Below, one piece after another: positions 11,020 through 23,160 of a stretch of DNA of 64,000 nucleotides. Both the position numbers and the translations under genes were made by a program. Positions within the stretch are counted from its first letter, which is position 1; every line of letters begins with the position of its first letter. The notes beneath the pieces are model-generated. The model did not search any database. It had not been told where the DNA came from and saw only the letters and a list, made by a program, of their open reading frames with translations. The DNA comes from Paraspadella gotoi (Eukaryota > Chaetognatha): assembly GCA_051294375.1 (NCBI GenBank), contig JBJCIZ010000282.1, positions 523,079 to 587,078 on the forward strand. Reading direction: 5' to 3'.

Positions 11020-12675
11020 AGGCCGAGACCGACCGAGGTCGGCGTCGGCCAGATCTGATCCAACGACCGATTGACCGATCTCGGACCCGGACATGAATGG
11101 GGAGGAAGCGAGATGACATTGGCGTGTGACACAAGTAAGTGACTAGCGGCAGAAATAACCCTGAACAGATGTCGCCTACCGCCGGCGGCGCGGATCCGCA
11201 CGGCTGATCTGCTAGTCTGAACGACGGATGGTGAATAGGTTCGAGGAGAAAAGGGGATTGGAACTCGCCGGGCGACCCGCGGGGACAGAGGCAGAGTGTC
11301 GTCGTAACAGACGAGAGTCCGGCAATGAAGTGGAGGCTGACTGACTCCTACCCGTCGTTGACATCGTCCTGGGATCTCAATCCTAGTTGATTTCTCAACC
11401 GTGTCTGATCCTCGTAATTTCGCTCTATTTAGTAGTACCCACATTACCGCAGACAGGGTTACCACGCGCTGCTGTCCGACTCCCCTTATCTATGCGTTGT
11501 TCCAATCTTCCTCACTACTTTATCACCCCTCATATTCCACCCTTCTATCTCTTTTCGCTTCGACTTGTTGTTATTTCCGGACTCGGATCCGTATATTCCT
11601 CTTCACCCTCGCTGGGTTTCTCGGTCATCTCAAACCCAATCCTTTTGTCGATGATCTTCCAGCCAGTCTTTTGTCCCTTACACGTTACCTTTTCCCCCCG
11701 CAGTGCGGTGGTTGTAGTATCTTGTTAAGACGTTTGCCCGTACTTACGTTCCTGTCTCGGCATACGGTACTACTCTTCCTATTCTGCATTTTTTCGAATC
11801 ACCTCGGATAATGTATGTTTATCTGTAGGTTTTTGTGCATACGATATTTTTTTGGTTCCACCTTCTTGATTTGTGTGCTCTCATGCTAGATTGGAGAGCC
11901 CCGACTGCCTGTAGTTTCCTCACTCAAGTAATATACCTTTCTCCACTCTTTCTCTCCTCTCTCTCTTTCTCTCTCTTCTCTTTTCCTCTCCTCTCTTTTC
12001 CTCTCTCTCTCTCTCTCCAAACTTTACTTGGACGAGACCAGCAAACAAGACAGATCTAGATTCACTGGATCACTCTTAGACCCGACAACTACTTTCTTTT
12101 ACAAAGTTCCTACTACGTTTTATCTGAAGATTCTATACGATTTTATTTGATTCCTCTACGACAATGATTCATCATTCGAATTTCTCGTTTCAGATTTTAC
12201 GTCGATTTCTCTACGATTTTTCATACATTTTATTACATTTATCATTATTTCGCATTCATTTTTTCACGACTTTTGAGCTTCAGTTCAGAAGAAACGTTTT
12301 GGGCATACTTTTCGTCAGATAAGTTGCGACACAGTGGACAATCTCACCTTCAAGAGGCGTAGAAGCCAAGCTTCTCTACAGTAAGAAAGTATACATCGCT
12401 TCGGAAAGGTGAGTTGGTTTCTTGTGATTGTTTTTTGGATTGAACTCAATTTGTTTTCGCAAGCTTGACAACGGAACCCTTTGAACCGAAACAATCAATT
12501 CCAAAAGGTGAGATCTGATCGATGATTGAATTGATATTGATTAATTGATTGATTGATTACTAATTGACGATTGATTATTGATTAATGTCATTGATTATTC
12601 GATTAGCTGATATTATGTACTGATTGACTTATTCGATGAATTATGATTGATTAATTGTTTATTGTTGTTTGGCTT
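11020..12675 (+). repeat. LTR/leader-type repeat, copy 2 (5' of full-length BEL/Pao element)
   Basis: This precedes the longest BEL/Pao copy. Landmarks in order: GGCCAGATCTGATC near 11050; a divergent segment 11110-11930; a (CT)n tract; CCAAACTTTACTTGGACG (about 12017-12034); AGATTCACTGGATCACT; TTTTCGTCAGATAAGTTGCG (about 12310-12330); a conserved GGAAAGGTGAGTTGG that looks like a splice donor near 12412; and a TTGATT-rich stretch 12520-12660. It ends just before a candidate primer-binding site. Copies at 7060-7620 (minus), 31935-33266 and 34290-35149 share these marks. Confidence 0.6.
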
Positions 12676-12693
12676 TGGTGCCGTTCCTCTCTT
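12676..12693 (+). promoter_or_regulatory. Candidate tRNA primer-binding site
   Basis: TGGTGCCGTTCCTCTCTT begins with the TGG expected opposite a tRNA CCA end and lies between leader and gag. The same TGGTGCCGT.CCTCTC recurs at 35150 at the matching place of another copy. The cognate tRNA was not identified. Confidence 0.35.
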
Positions 12694-12718
12694 CTGTTCC
12701 AGAAGTCTACTTAGGCAA

Positions 12719-12823
12719 GATATTTCAAATTCACTCATTTTTTAAAACGAAAAATTTTGTGATTCGAATTTCGTCTAAAGGAATTTTTAATATTTTACGA
12801 ATTGAAACCATTCCCGCCTAAGT
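12719..12823 (+). ncRNA. Conserved stem-closed leader element
   Basis: ACTTAGGC (12719-12726) pairs with GCCTAAGT (12816-12823), closing a loop of about 90 nt just after the candidate primer-binding site and before gag. Related elements occur at 33129-33262 (ACTAGGC with GCCTAGT) and 35177-35292 (weaker). The base lost on one side of the 33.1-kb stem is lost on the other too, as expected of a maintained stem. A packaging or dimerisation signal is a guess from position. Confidence 0.4.
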
Positions 12824-12932
12824 AACTTTGCAATCTCGCATCTATATATCTGGATTGATTGATTGAACTTGCGAGACTTTGCCCTTTGCTCTCGACGTTT
12901 AATTGAAATTCTTGTTCTATTCATATTGAACG

Positions 12933-15440
12933 ATGTCTCTTGCCTGAACTCGAGAAAGAATACGCGCGTATCAACAGAATACTGAGTCTAACTCCGAAGG
13001 GATTGGCATATGACGTCCTTGCGACCTCTGGGATTATTAGACTCGCTATCTTCAAGCCGAAACTCCTGAAGCCATCCACTGCTATCGAAGAAATGGAGTT
13101 TCTATGTCGAATCAAAAGATTGGTCACAATCAGGATGATTCAACGGTAGTTATCCCCCGGAATCCATTCCAACCGGGATGGCTTGATAAGAGCGTCAACA
13201 TGGCTTAACGTCACAGTCCGTAAGCGTCGGTTGGTCGCCACCTCCTAAGAGAACCGAAATGGAGTGAAGAGCAAGAGAGGAATGAGTGATGATCGGAGAC
13301 GGCACCAGAAAGAAACGCATGATGCACTTGAGGGAAGCTCGAAGCATTGATTGCTGGGTATGTTTGAGCGCCAATGAATGATGTTCAACAGAAATGATGC
13401 TTCAAGATGAAGACTCCCCGCTGATATCGAGATACAAGGCGCGTCCAGGACAAGGAAGATTCATGGACGATCAAAACGTTGCCGAATTTTGAGCAAGGAA
13501 CACAAGAACTGAGCTCTGATCAAAGGAAGAAAAGAGGAAAACAAAAGAAAAGATACAACCAGCGAAATCGAAAAAAGAAAAGTAGACAATGGAAAGAAAA
13601 TGAGAATGCTAACCAATGATGAAATCATAGAAAACGGCTATGAAGAAATATAGACGAAGAAATTGAAAGAGAAAAGCCTCATTAATAATGAGGTATTGTA
13701 CGTGCTTGGGACCAACGCTACTACCAAGCACCATAAAAAGGAACGCCGGACTTTCCTCTACTCGAGAATGTGGTTTTAAGAATGAAATGGATGAATTAGA
13801 AGGGCAGAAAGGAGTATGTAACGAATGTCTATCGATAACGGAAACGCGTCAAAGTATAAGCATGGTCGAGTAGAAGATTGCTTGCACTCAAACACGAAGA
13901 AGACCTGAGAAGGCAAGAGAGAGAAGGATTCGCCGGCTAGAAATTCAGTCCAGGAGCTGACTGCAAGAACTGGATTAGGAGAAGGAAGCAGGGGTGAGCT
14001 TTGGAGGCACCAACAACGTCGCGACATTACGTTCGAACCCGGCTCTTCAACTCCCAAGCCCTGCTACAACCGACTCTAACTACTCGCTGCACCTTCTCCT
14101 GCTCCCAGACACCGCGACGAAGCACCTTCCTCGACGATTCCGTCATGGACGTGGATCCAAACCAACAAAAGAAGGACTCCATTGCTCCAGAACGTGGAAC
14201 AGGGAAGCGCCAGAAGCTTTTTCTTCTGTGCGAGAATGTACACCTCAGGACCTGTGTTTGAAATGCATATGAGAGGTAAATGAGAGAGTGATGAACAAGC
14301 TGAGCAATGATCAAGGTCAAGTTAACAAGATTGAGACCATTGGTTTCACCGATTGCCGGGTGAAACTCAACAAATTCATTGTGAAGAAAAAAGATAATTA
14401 CGAGAAAACATAAGGATGCTCTGGAGAACCTCGAAGAATATGGTAAAAAAATGTCAAGCACATGACCATGATTGAAAGAAGGTGCTGAAGCAAACCAAGA
14501 TTAATTCCGGGACAACCAGTGAAACATCGACAAGGGCTGCTTGCACCGAATTGAGAGAACATCAAGGGCCTAGCGAGCAAACACGGCAGACAGGCAAAGA
14601 ATTGGACAGGATCAGTGTGATTGAACGAGATCTTGGAGACCCGCTGCGACGGTCTTGAAGACGACTTCCCGAAAAAGACGCGATCACCAATTGACGTCAT
14701 TGGAAAAAGGCTGAAATTCAGAGATTTCATTCGTTTATCTTGAAAGAAAAGAATTATCTTACGAGAAAGCGCCTAGGCCAAAACAAAAGAAGAACGGTCA
14801 CGGTCGACGTCCGCCGCCATCAACGTCAACGAATCTCTTCGAATTCCAACGGCGGGGGTAAAGCGACGACGATCAGGTCTTCAAGGGTCTCTTCCAGGGA
14901 TCACCAACCCTCCACCCTCTCGTCCATCTCGAAAGGTGAAAGGTTGAAGAAACGAACGTTGCTTGAATCATGTGAGTGATGTGATGGATAGATGCTGTCT
15001 TGCTGTAATAAATGGCATTTCTAGAGACTTGTTCTACTTTCAAAAACTTTCAAAGGACGGAAGACTTGATGGATAAACGAAAATGGCTTGTGTTTTAGAT
15101 GTTTGGGATAAGAATCATATGCAAAACAATGCACTGAACCAAAGAGGCTTGTATGGTTGTTAACGGGTCTCATCATACTATATGCATGATGCTACATTCC
15201 TTTACTCAAGACAGGACCCGATGCGTACGCCAAAGTGTTGCGACATCGCCGGCTCGAACCCGAATCGACCCCGGCCACCCAAGAAACACCAGCCTCACAT
15301 GACGCCACCACTGCGGCTGCTGCAAGGACGCCGCCGTCGCCAAACACTTCGTCGACGCGACCGCTACACGCCTCCAGCAATGTCAAGTTGACTAGCTTGC
15401 AGCATCAACTTCCGGGAGTCGTCATACCGGCCTGTTGTAC
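12933..15440 (+). pseudogene. BEL/Pao gag, frameshifted (full-length copy)
   Basis: This starts at ATGTCTCTTG (12933), the same start as the intact gag frame on the minus strand at 22199. It aligns with that copy through ELEKEYARIN-type sequence, the TAIEEM segment, the charged coiled-coil part (13500-13680), and the block 13990-14270 that matches 21186-20875. The region 14280-14780 matches the capsid-like part of the minus-strand copy (20878-20377). Many single-base indels and in-frame stops break it. Gag forms the retroelement particle and binds RNA. The decay is either real or raw-read error. Confidence 0.7.
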
Positions 15441-15720
15441 CTGTGGTGATTGAATTGGAAGGAATTGAAAAAACCGACTGGGCTATGATTGATACTGGAT
15501 GCAATAGAGTGTGTGATCAAGAAAAGTGTTGTTGAAAGCTTAGGCATCGAAACTACTGAAAAACCATGAAAATTAGATCTTATGATCGGTGGACTGTAGC
15601 TGAGAAACCAAATGTTGTGACATAAACTTAGAAAATCTAGTAAAACGATATTGTCCAACACTATGAGAAAATGTGTAAGTTGGAGATCTTCTGACAAGTG
15701 AAGACGACAGACCACCAACT
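15440..15720 (+). pseudogene. BEL/Pao aspartic protease region
   Basis: Following gag, a short open stretch reads WAMIDTGCN with the DTG active-site triad at 15491-15499, as in retroviral-type aspartic proteases that cleave the Gag-Pol polyprotein. Frameshifts follow shortly after. Order gag-protease-RT-RNase H-integrase is the normal BEL/Pao layout. Confidence 0.6.
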
Positions 15721-17960
15721 AAAGATGAAGTCAAGGACATGCCTCATCTCGAGGATGTATCTTTTTTTATGAATTAGACCATAAGGAAATTGAAGTCCTC
15801 CTTCCCGCTCATTGGCCTTATACATGGACAAATGGAGAAATTAGACGAGGAAGTAGGGCCTTTCTATTTGGAATGAAAACCGATTTTGGATGGACATTAA
15901 TCGGTCCTCATCAGAGTTGGATGAGAAACGATTGATTGTGCAAGAATGGACTGCTGATTTCTGGAAGAAGTGAACAACATTAGGGAAATATCAAAAGATT
16001 GTCTCTCACAAGATTTTAGAATAACCCTAGTACTAAGAACAGCCTTCTTTAGATGACAATATGCGATCATCAAATTCGAAATCTACAGATTGACGACATA
16101 GGCTTATTCGTGTGGTCTTCCTTGGAAAGAAGCAGAAGAAACACGGCCGAAGTTTTAACAAACGAGATCAATGCCGCCGCTCTGAAAGACTGAATCTTTG
16201 ATGAAAAAGCTCAACAAAGATCCTGAAATCGAGCTCGTGCTTGGAAGAGATGAAAAGGAGATGCATGCTGGAAATGTCCAAAAAGTCGACACATGTGAGA
16301 CTGAAGACGGCATCCTCATGGATCGTACTTTATCTGTTCTATCCCGAAAAGACAAAAAAAAGTCGTGTATGTCATGATGTCGTTTGCTGTAAAGGCAAGA
16401 TTTGAAGATGAACATATTGACTGGTCCTGACTTGCATGAATAATCTTGATTGGCATCTATACTTCGTTCGCGTCATGAAATTGCCATGAGTGCTGCATCA
16501 AGATGTTTTTCCACCAAATCCATTGTAGACGAGAATGTCCACGCTTTAGATACTGGGTGTGGGAAGATCTGAATGTACGAAACTTGCTTTTTTTGAATTG
16601 AAAGTGCAATCTTTGGCGCAACCTTCTCCAGTACGTAGCAATGTATGCCCCTGCAACCATTGCCGATCGCTCGTCGGAGTGTTCCCAGATATGATGTGTA
16701 CAAGCACATCTGAGTCAGTTTCTGTGAGACGACTTTCATCCATCATCCGCCGGACCTGAACAGCAGAAGCTCAAAGAGGGCTTGACCGAGGCTGATGCAA
16801 GAGGTGGATTCGAACTCGGGAAAATGGAGTGCACTGACCCAAAAGTCTGAAGGAATTAGAAAAGCGCCAAGTTCTTACCTTGGACCAAAGAGGATCCACC
16901 AGATGTGTCAACCTTTGGGTATGAACTGAGAAAATTTTTGGGTGTGTGGATTTGATATGGTGATGTATTTTCATTTTAGAGTGAACAAAGAAAAACTGCA
17001 GAAAGAATGTAAGAGCAAAGAGACAACTGCTATCTCTAACTTGCAAGTCTCTATGATCCCTTAGGGTAGTTTTCTCCTCACACTGAAAGGCCAGATTTTA
17101 CTTACAGATAAATCATTCTTGAATTAAGCATGGGATAACCCATGCCGAAAGATGATGCAAAAAGAAGTGAATGATGGAAAGATCAACTTCCAAACTGGAA
17201 GAAGGAAAATCCCTAGATGGATAGCACGCCAGGAAACTACAATTCTCTGCAGATTGCATGTTTTTTGTGATGCTTCATGGATGTTATGGTGTTTCTGTTT
17301 CCGGAACATTCAAACGCGGGGTAAACCCCAGTACAGCCTTTCTCTTGTCAAATCAAAGGTAACGCCTTTAGATTCCATAAGAGCGGGCCATCATAACTCG
17401 ATCCAAGACTGGAACTGACAGCTTGCCAGATTAGCATGCTGAATCGGAAATGATTATTGAAGAATGTACGAATGACAGTTTGAACGATTGTGATGTGGAC
17501 AGATAGTGAAACCGTCTGAAGAAATACGTGATCACAAAACCGTATTACACCTTTTTTCAAAATCGTTTAAGCTATACATGAAATCTTCCAACATCGAAGT
17601 TGAGTAGTGTCCAACTAACTCAATCTGCTGACGGCTGTCAGCCGCGGTCTCAATGTTGAAGACGAGAAAATGGAAACGATTCCACAAAGTCCTTGTTTTC
17701 TCACCTTCCTGAAGAAGAATGGCCAAATCAAGAAAATACCTATGATCACTACCATATGACCTGAATGTGTGGCCTCCAATATTGAATTGTATGAATGCAA
17801 CAGACAGAAAATATGCCTCGGGATCCAAATTGGAAAAAAGATCGAACGATACCACCAGAAACTGAGACGAATACGCCCTTCTCAATAGTTTTCTGAGAAA
17901 AACAGCGAAAAAAAAAACAATCGATCTAAAAAATCTCAAGATTGATTTAGATGAAATAGA
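15720..17960 (+). pseudogene. BEL/Pao reverse transcriptase and RNase H, frameshifted
   Basis: Recognisable in changing frames: HWPYTWTNGEIRRGSRAFLFGMK near 15810, TGPDL near 16420, a DDF triplet at 16728-16736 (the catalytic Asp pair of the RT palm), GGFELGKMECTDPK near 16800, RKFLGVW near 16930, the FCDAS RNase H-type motif near 17263-17277, and MWTDSET near 17493-17512. Together these give the RT then RNase H order of BEL/Pao pol. Reverse transcriptase copies the element RNA and RNase H removes it. Many stops and indels make this copy non-functional as written. Confidence 0.7.
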
Positions 17961-19256
17961 AAAGGCTGAACGAAGCTTATTACAGCATTACAGAATGCTA
18001 TATTTTGGAGAATTGAAAGAACACTGAATGAAAAGTTGGTGAACGATCCGATGGCAGAAAGATTAGATTCAAGAAATCTATTCTTGAGACCATTAAATCA
18101 TTTTTAGATGAAAATGGCTTGATGCGAATTGGGTAGATTATCGAATCTAAATATGACTTATGATACGAAACACCCTATCATCTTGGCCAAAGGATGTTCA
18201 ATAGTGCATGTTTGATTAGACATACCCATATTGTGATGCATGCTGGAGCGATCACGTGGATTAGAGAATTACGAAAAAAGTTTCACATCATGCTTTAGAG
18301 AACAGTGAAAAAATCATCGGCAAATGCATTTGGTTTCAAAAGAATTTTAAACCTCCAGCATCCAAAAGTGGCCACTCCCTGAAGACCGACTCCAAGCGGC
18401 GCACATTTGAAGTAATGGCGTCCATATGTTCGGACCCTACAAGTGAAAATCACAGGGAGGCCGTACATAAACGATGGTTCTTGTTTGTTTAGCAGTTTGA
18501 AATGAGAGGAAGTGCATTTTGAAGATTAGACGATATTCCTAGTTTCGTCTTTATTAAAGCTTTTATTATTTTAATTCTCGTCGCCCGGGATCTGAAAAAA
18601 TTCTACTCTGATAACGAACTAATTTTCGAAAGCAATCTCGAAATTCAAGAGCGCGATAAATGAATGGAATAGTAACATAATGAGCAATCGTTTGTTAGAG
18701 TATGGATTTGAAGGGTTTTCGGACCACCTAATGCTCCCATTGGGGTGGAATTTGGAAAGAATGGTTCAATCTGCAAAACGCCATTTAGACTAGTTTTTGA
18801 AAAAAGAAATTTGACTTTAGAAACCTTCACCACTGTATTAATACATGTAGAGGGCGTTCTCAACAATAGACCGCTTACACAAGAATGTGATGATGTGAAT
18901 GATTTCATAGCAATTAGCCCGCTGATATTCTCTATCCTGGCGTAGAGACTGGTTCACGACCAGTAGTCTTCACCCGAGTCATGGTCAGGTGATGACCTCA
19001 GGTCAGAATGGAAAAAGTCACGAGGTCTAGTTGACGAATTTTGGAATAGATGGAGAGATGAATATATTTTAACTCTCCAAGCTAGAGAAAAAATGGCAGA
19101 AAACTGAACCGAATGTTAGAATTGGACAATTAGTTTTGATTGTTGATGAAAATTTACGCAGAGATGAATGGAATCGGTAGAATTGAAGGAGTGGATGATG
19201 ATCAGGTCACGTGAGAAGAGTGATGATTAGAAGCTAATAATAAATATTTTGAAACG
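17960..19256 (+). pseudogene. BEL/Pao integrase, frameshifted
   Basis: The region 18380-19256 is a close but error-laden copy of the minus-strand integrase at 1-908. It includes the YSDNE-type second catalytic motif near 18604-18625 and a largely readable stretch 18745-18945 (EKRNLTLETFTTVLIHVEGV). The C-terminal DUF5641-like part (18960-19256) ends in the same VLLEC-type terminus as the copy at 33490-33879. It supplies the sequence that is hidden by the N gap at 417-531. Confidence 0.7.
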
Positions 19257-19289
19257 TGACAGAAACAAGATAGTATTACTAGAATGTGA

Positions 19290-20260
19290 ATTGAAATTTG
19301 ATGTTCATTTATTGAACAAAAAAAAATGAAAACAGACAAAAATCATTTGCCATACTAAATGAATTAAGTCCGAATGAAAAGTTAAATGAATGAAAACGTA
19401 AATAAAAAAAGAGGCAAAATAAAAATTAAAATTATAGAACTAATACATTTATCAACATTTTAAATTAACAAATAAAACTTATGAATTTAGTTAACGACTA
19501 AACTCATACATAAAGAAACACATATTAAAATTACTTCTTTAACTTCTAAAACAATTCTTCCTTTAGATAATGAAATACAATTTTTTTCTTATCATATAAA
19601 TATCACTAAAGAGTCTTAAATCCGCAGGTACACCTCTCGTCGGATTTTGTCTTCATGTAAAATCTTGTTTCTAAATTTTGGCCTCCGTTTTTTTATTAAA
19701 ACGGACATAAAGATCTGTTCGATATCATAAATTTAAGACATTAAGAAAGACGACCAAAGAATTAAATAATGATCTAAATAACAATAAATATTTAAAATAC
19801 GATATAAATATAATAGAATCAATAAATATGACTGATATTGATGTTCATTTGTTGAACAAAGTGAAAATGAGATTTAATAAAAGAAATATTGTTTTGATAT
19901 TAACGATTGAATTTGAATGAAATGACATAAAGAATGGAAAATATCAATAAAAAGAAAATGAACATTTAAAAGCTCAAAACATCAAACTCACCAAAATTTA
20001 AATTAACAAATATAAAATTAAGATTCTAGTTAACGATAGACTCATATATATATAAATAATATGTATATCTAAATTTTTAATTGTCTAATTAGCTAAACAA
20101 TTATAACAGCTAAGATATAAAATATAAAAAATTCCTTAATTCCATAAATTTAATAAAGACTTTTACTTCCGCAGTGCCAGTTCGTTGGTTCTTTTTGTGT
20201 TTTGTGAAAGATATTTGAACTCCGTTTTATCTCGAAAAAACGGATATAAATGACCAATGA
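19290..20260. repeat. BEL/Pao 3' noncoding tail, tandem duplicate
   Basis: TTTGATGTTCATTTATTGAACAAA starts near 19298, and a closely related TTGATGTTCATTTGTTGAACAAA starts near 19838, about 540 bp later. Both are followed by AT-rich DNA, TTAACAAATA, a GTTAACGA..AGACTCATA stretch, and end in a GTTTTTT/CGTTTTAT...ACGGACATA/ACGGATATA stem-like segment. A third copy follows the pol end at 33880-34110. It holds no gene. Confidence 0.6.
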
Positions 20261-20261
20261 A

Positions 20262-21416
20262 TCATAGAAATAAGTAATTAATCATTCCCTTTTGTTTTAT
20301 TTTCCAATGCGAAACGAACGACTGGCGTGCGACGACATCTGGTGCGAACTGNNNNNNNNNNNNNNNNNNNNNNNNNACGTCGACCGTGACCTTCTTCTTT
20401 TGTTTGGCGTAGGCGCTTTTCTCATAAATGATTCTTTTCTTCAAGTAAACGATGAAATCATCAAATTTCAGCCTTTTTCCATGATCGTATTGGTGGTCGG
20501 CGTCCTTTTTCGCGAAGTCGGTCTTCAAGAAGTCGCAGCGGGTCTCCAAGATCTCGTTGATCACCGTGTCCCTGTCCAATTCTTTGCCTTTGCCGTTTTG
20601 CTCAGCTAGGGCCTTGATGTTCTCTAATTCGGTGGTCAGCTTGTCAAGTTCCACTCGGTTCCCGGAAGTAATCTTTGGTTTGCTCAGCACTTCTTTTAAC
20701 ATATCATGGATGCTTGCATTTTTCTTACCGTATTCCTTCCAGAGACGTTTTCCAGAGCATTCCTTGATGTTTCATCGTAATTATCTTTCTTCACGATGAA
20801 TCTTGTGAGTTTCATCTCGGCCAATCCGGTGAACCAATGTTCCAATTCTTGTAACTCTGACTTGATCATTTGCTTCATGCTTGTTCCATCACTCTCTCAT
20901 ACGCTCTCATATGCATTTCAAAACACAGGTCCTGAGGTACATTCTTCGCCAGAGAAAAGCTTCTTTGGGCCTTCCCTGTCCACGTTCTGAAGATGGAGTC
21001 TTTTCTTTTGTTGTTTTGATCCACAGTCCCATGACGAATCGTCGAGAGAAGGTGCTGTCGTCGTCGGTGTTTGGAGCCAGGAGAAGGGTGCAGCAGTAGT
21101 AGAGTCGCGTTGTAGCAGGGCTGGGAGTTGAAGGAGCCGTGGTTCGGAGCTAATGTCGCGAGTTGTGGTTGCCTCCCAAAGCTCACCCGCCTGCTTCTTT
21201 CTCTATCCAGTTTCTTGAGTCAGCTTCCTGACTGAAACTTTCTAGCGGCAAATCCTTCTTTCTTGACCTTCTCAGGATCTTCTTCGTAGGTTTTACGCAG
21301 CAATCTTCTACTTCGACCAAATCGCCTTTATCTTTGACCGTTTCCGTTATCGATAGACGTTCGTTGATACTCCTTATTGCCTCTTCTCAATTCGTCCATT
21401 TTCAATTCTTTAAAAA
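20262..21416 (-). pseudogene. BEL/Pao gag, middle and C-terminal part (minus copy)
   Basis: Continuation of the minus-strand gag at 21417-22199, in three successive frames (21186-20875, 20878-20696, 20702-20377). The last two give a well-behaved capsid-like sequence, including ELEHWFTGLAEMKLTRFIVK, LSKPKITSGNRVELDKLTTE and LKFDDFIVYLKKRIIYEKS. This is the pattern of BEL/Pao Gag. A 25-N gap at 20352-20376 then interrupts it, and about 90 bases further on the sequence changes to the 3' tail of the neighbouring copy. No protease or pol follows, so the copy is truncated. Two small indels account for the frame changes. Confidence 0.7.
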
Positions 21417-22199
21417 TCATTCTCGTAGAGGAAGGTCCGGCGTTCCTTTCCTTTCCAAAGCCGCGTTACAAGCCTCATCATACAATTGAGCTTTTCTTTC
21501 AATTTCTTCGTCAATGTTCTTCATAGCCTTGTTCTTAATTTCATTCATCTGGAGCATCTCTTTTTCCATTTCTACTTTTCTTTTTTCAATTTCCTGGTTG
21601 TATCTTTCTTCTTGTTTTTTCTTTTCTTCCTTGATCAGAGTCAGTTCTTGTCGTCCTTGTTCAAAATTGCGGAACGTTTGATCGTCCCATGACATCTCTC
21701 TTGTCCTGGATGGGCCTTGTATCTCGTACTCAGGGCCGGAGTCTTCATCCTCTGAAACATCATTCTGTTGAACATCATTCATGGCGTCAAAATACCCATC
21801 AATCAATACTTCAGCTTCCTCAGTGGCATCATGCGTTTCTTTCGGTGCCGTCTCATCATCATCATTCTCTCTTTGTCCTTCATCCATTTCGGTTCTCTTA
21901 GGAGGTGGCACAACACGACGCTTACGGACTGTGACGTTAGCCATGTTGACGCTCTTATCAAGCATCCCGCGTTGGATGGATCCCGGGGGATAACTACCTT
22001 GAATCATCCTGATTTGGCCAATCTTTTGATTGACAAGAAACTTCATTTCTTCGATAGCAGTGGTGGCTTCAGGAGTTTCGGCTTGAAGATAGCGATCAAT
22101 TAATCCACAGAGGGTGCCAACGACGTCATGCAATCCTTCAGGAGTTAGATCATCCATGTTGATACGCGCGTATTCTTTCTCGAGTTCAGCAAGAGACAT
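21417..22199 (-). CDS. BEL/Pao gag, intact N-terminal part
   Basis: The longest clean reading frame of this gag family: 260 residues beginning MSLAELEKEYARINMDDLTP at 22199. It has a helical N-terminal segment (IDRYLQAE, TAIEEMKFLVNQKIGQIRMI), a basic RKRRVVPPPKR stretch near residue 92, an acidic middle (EDEDSGPEYE), and a Lys/Glu-rich coiled coil at about residues 190-245 (EEKKKQEERYNQEIEKRKVE). No zinc knuckle appears in this part. The sequence then shifts frame into the capsid-like region. The start is supported because the plus-strand copies at 12933 and about 35395 align to the same ATG or its remnant. Gag would assemble the cytoplasmic particle. Confidence 0.75.
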   Translation of the reverse strand: MSLAELEKEYARINMDDLTPEGLHDVVGTLCGLIDRYLQAETPEATTAIEEMKFLVNQKIGQIRMIQGSYPPGSIQRGMLDKSVNMANVTVRKRRVVPPPKRTEMDEGQRENDDDETAPKETHDATEEAEVLIDGYFDAMNDVQQNDVSEDEDSGPEYEIQGPSRTREMSWDDQTFRNFEQGRQELTLIKEEKKKQEERYNQEIEKRKVEMEKEMLQMNEIKNKAMKNIDEEIERKAQLYDEACNAALERKGTPDLPLRE

Positions 22200-22299
22200 C
22201 GTTCAATATGAAATAAGAAAAAGAATTTCAATTAAAGAGAGCAAAGAGGAAGTTCGAATCAATCAATCAATCAGTATTTAATGAATTGCAAAGTTAAGC

Positions 22300-23160
22300 A
22301 TAATTACTGTTGAGAAAATCCGATTTTTTTCTTCGTTTACTTATGTAAACATGTTTTACCAGACTAGGTCATCGAAAAAAAATACTCGCCCTGTTTTCCC
22401 CGTTCGTCTTCTTCGTTAGAACACTTACAGGGAGAAAAATGGGCGCGATCCAAATGCCCATGGCTCGGGCGCGAAATGGGTGAGGGCCAATGACGGCTCG
22501 ACTCGTTATTCGGATTTCCTCGATCGAAATCGAAAACACATCTGTTATGGCTACTCAATGGTGGGCCAAACACGCCGCGCGCGGCTCTACGGAAACACAC
22601 ATTGGACGTGTCTATTTGAATTCTTCTCTAGGACTCTCCTCTCGTCTCATCCTCGCTCTCTGCGCATTTCTCCTCTAACTCTCTTCTTCTTCGTTTCTCT
22701 CTTCTCGCTTTCCTTCTAATTCTACTCTTCATCGTTGTCTCATCATTCACCCTGCTTCTCTCTCCTCTCTCTCTCTCTCAGTCGCTCACTTCTCTACCTG
22801 AGCTCTCTCTCTCCTCCATGCTCTCTACGTGGCACAGATGTTTCGTATTGCCTGTTTCCCCTTCTTTATCTATACAAATGACTCTAAATGACTTCAATCA
22901 CACGCCTCGTAAGCGTTCCGCCGCGAACACCGTTTTTGTCTTTCTCCCCTACACGCTCAACCCTAGGGATAAGTTCAATGGCCTTTTCTCCAATTGTAAT
23001 TCGCTTCTTCTCGACTTTGCATCTACTTCTCTCTGACTATTTGTCCTGCGCATTGTGTTACAGCCTTCTGGACACTTTTCTGTCCGACTGCCTCTCTTGT
23101 GAACAGATGTCATATCCTGCTCTGGTCTTCTCTCTCTACTTTTTTTCTTTTCACAGAACT
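22300..23160. other. No gene seen; TC-rich microsatellite
   Basis: Upstream of the minus gag start the sequence loses similarity to the other leaders near 22315. A GC-rich patch at 22430-22620 has short ORFs on both strands without recognisable motifs. Imperfect (TC)n fills about 22620-22830. Nothing else is supported. Confidence 0.4.

Noticed and set aside
16800-16830. tRNA B-box-like GATTCGAACTC on the minus strand
   Set aside because: It lies inside reverse transcriptase homology (GGFELGKM) and no cloverleaf can be formed.
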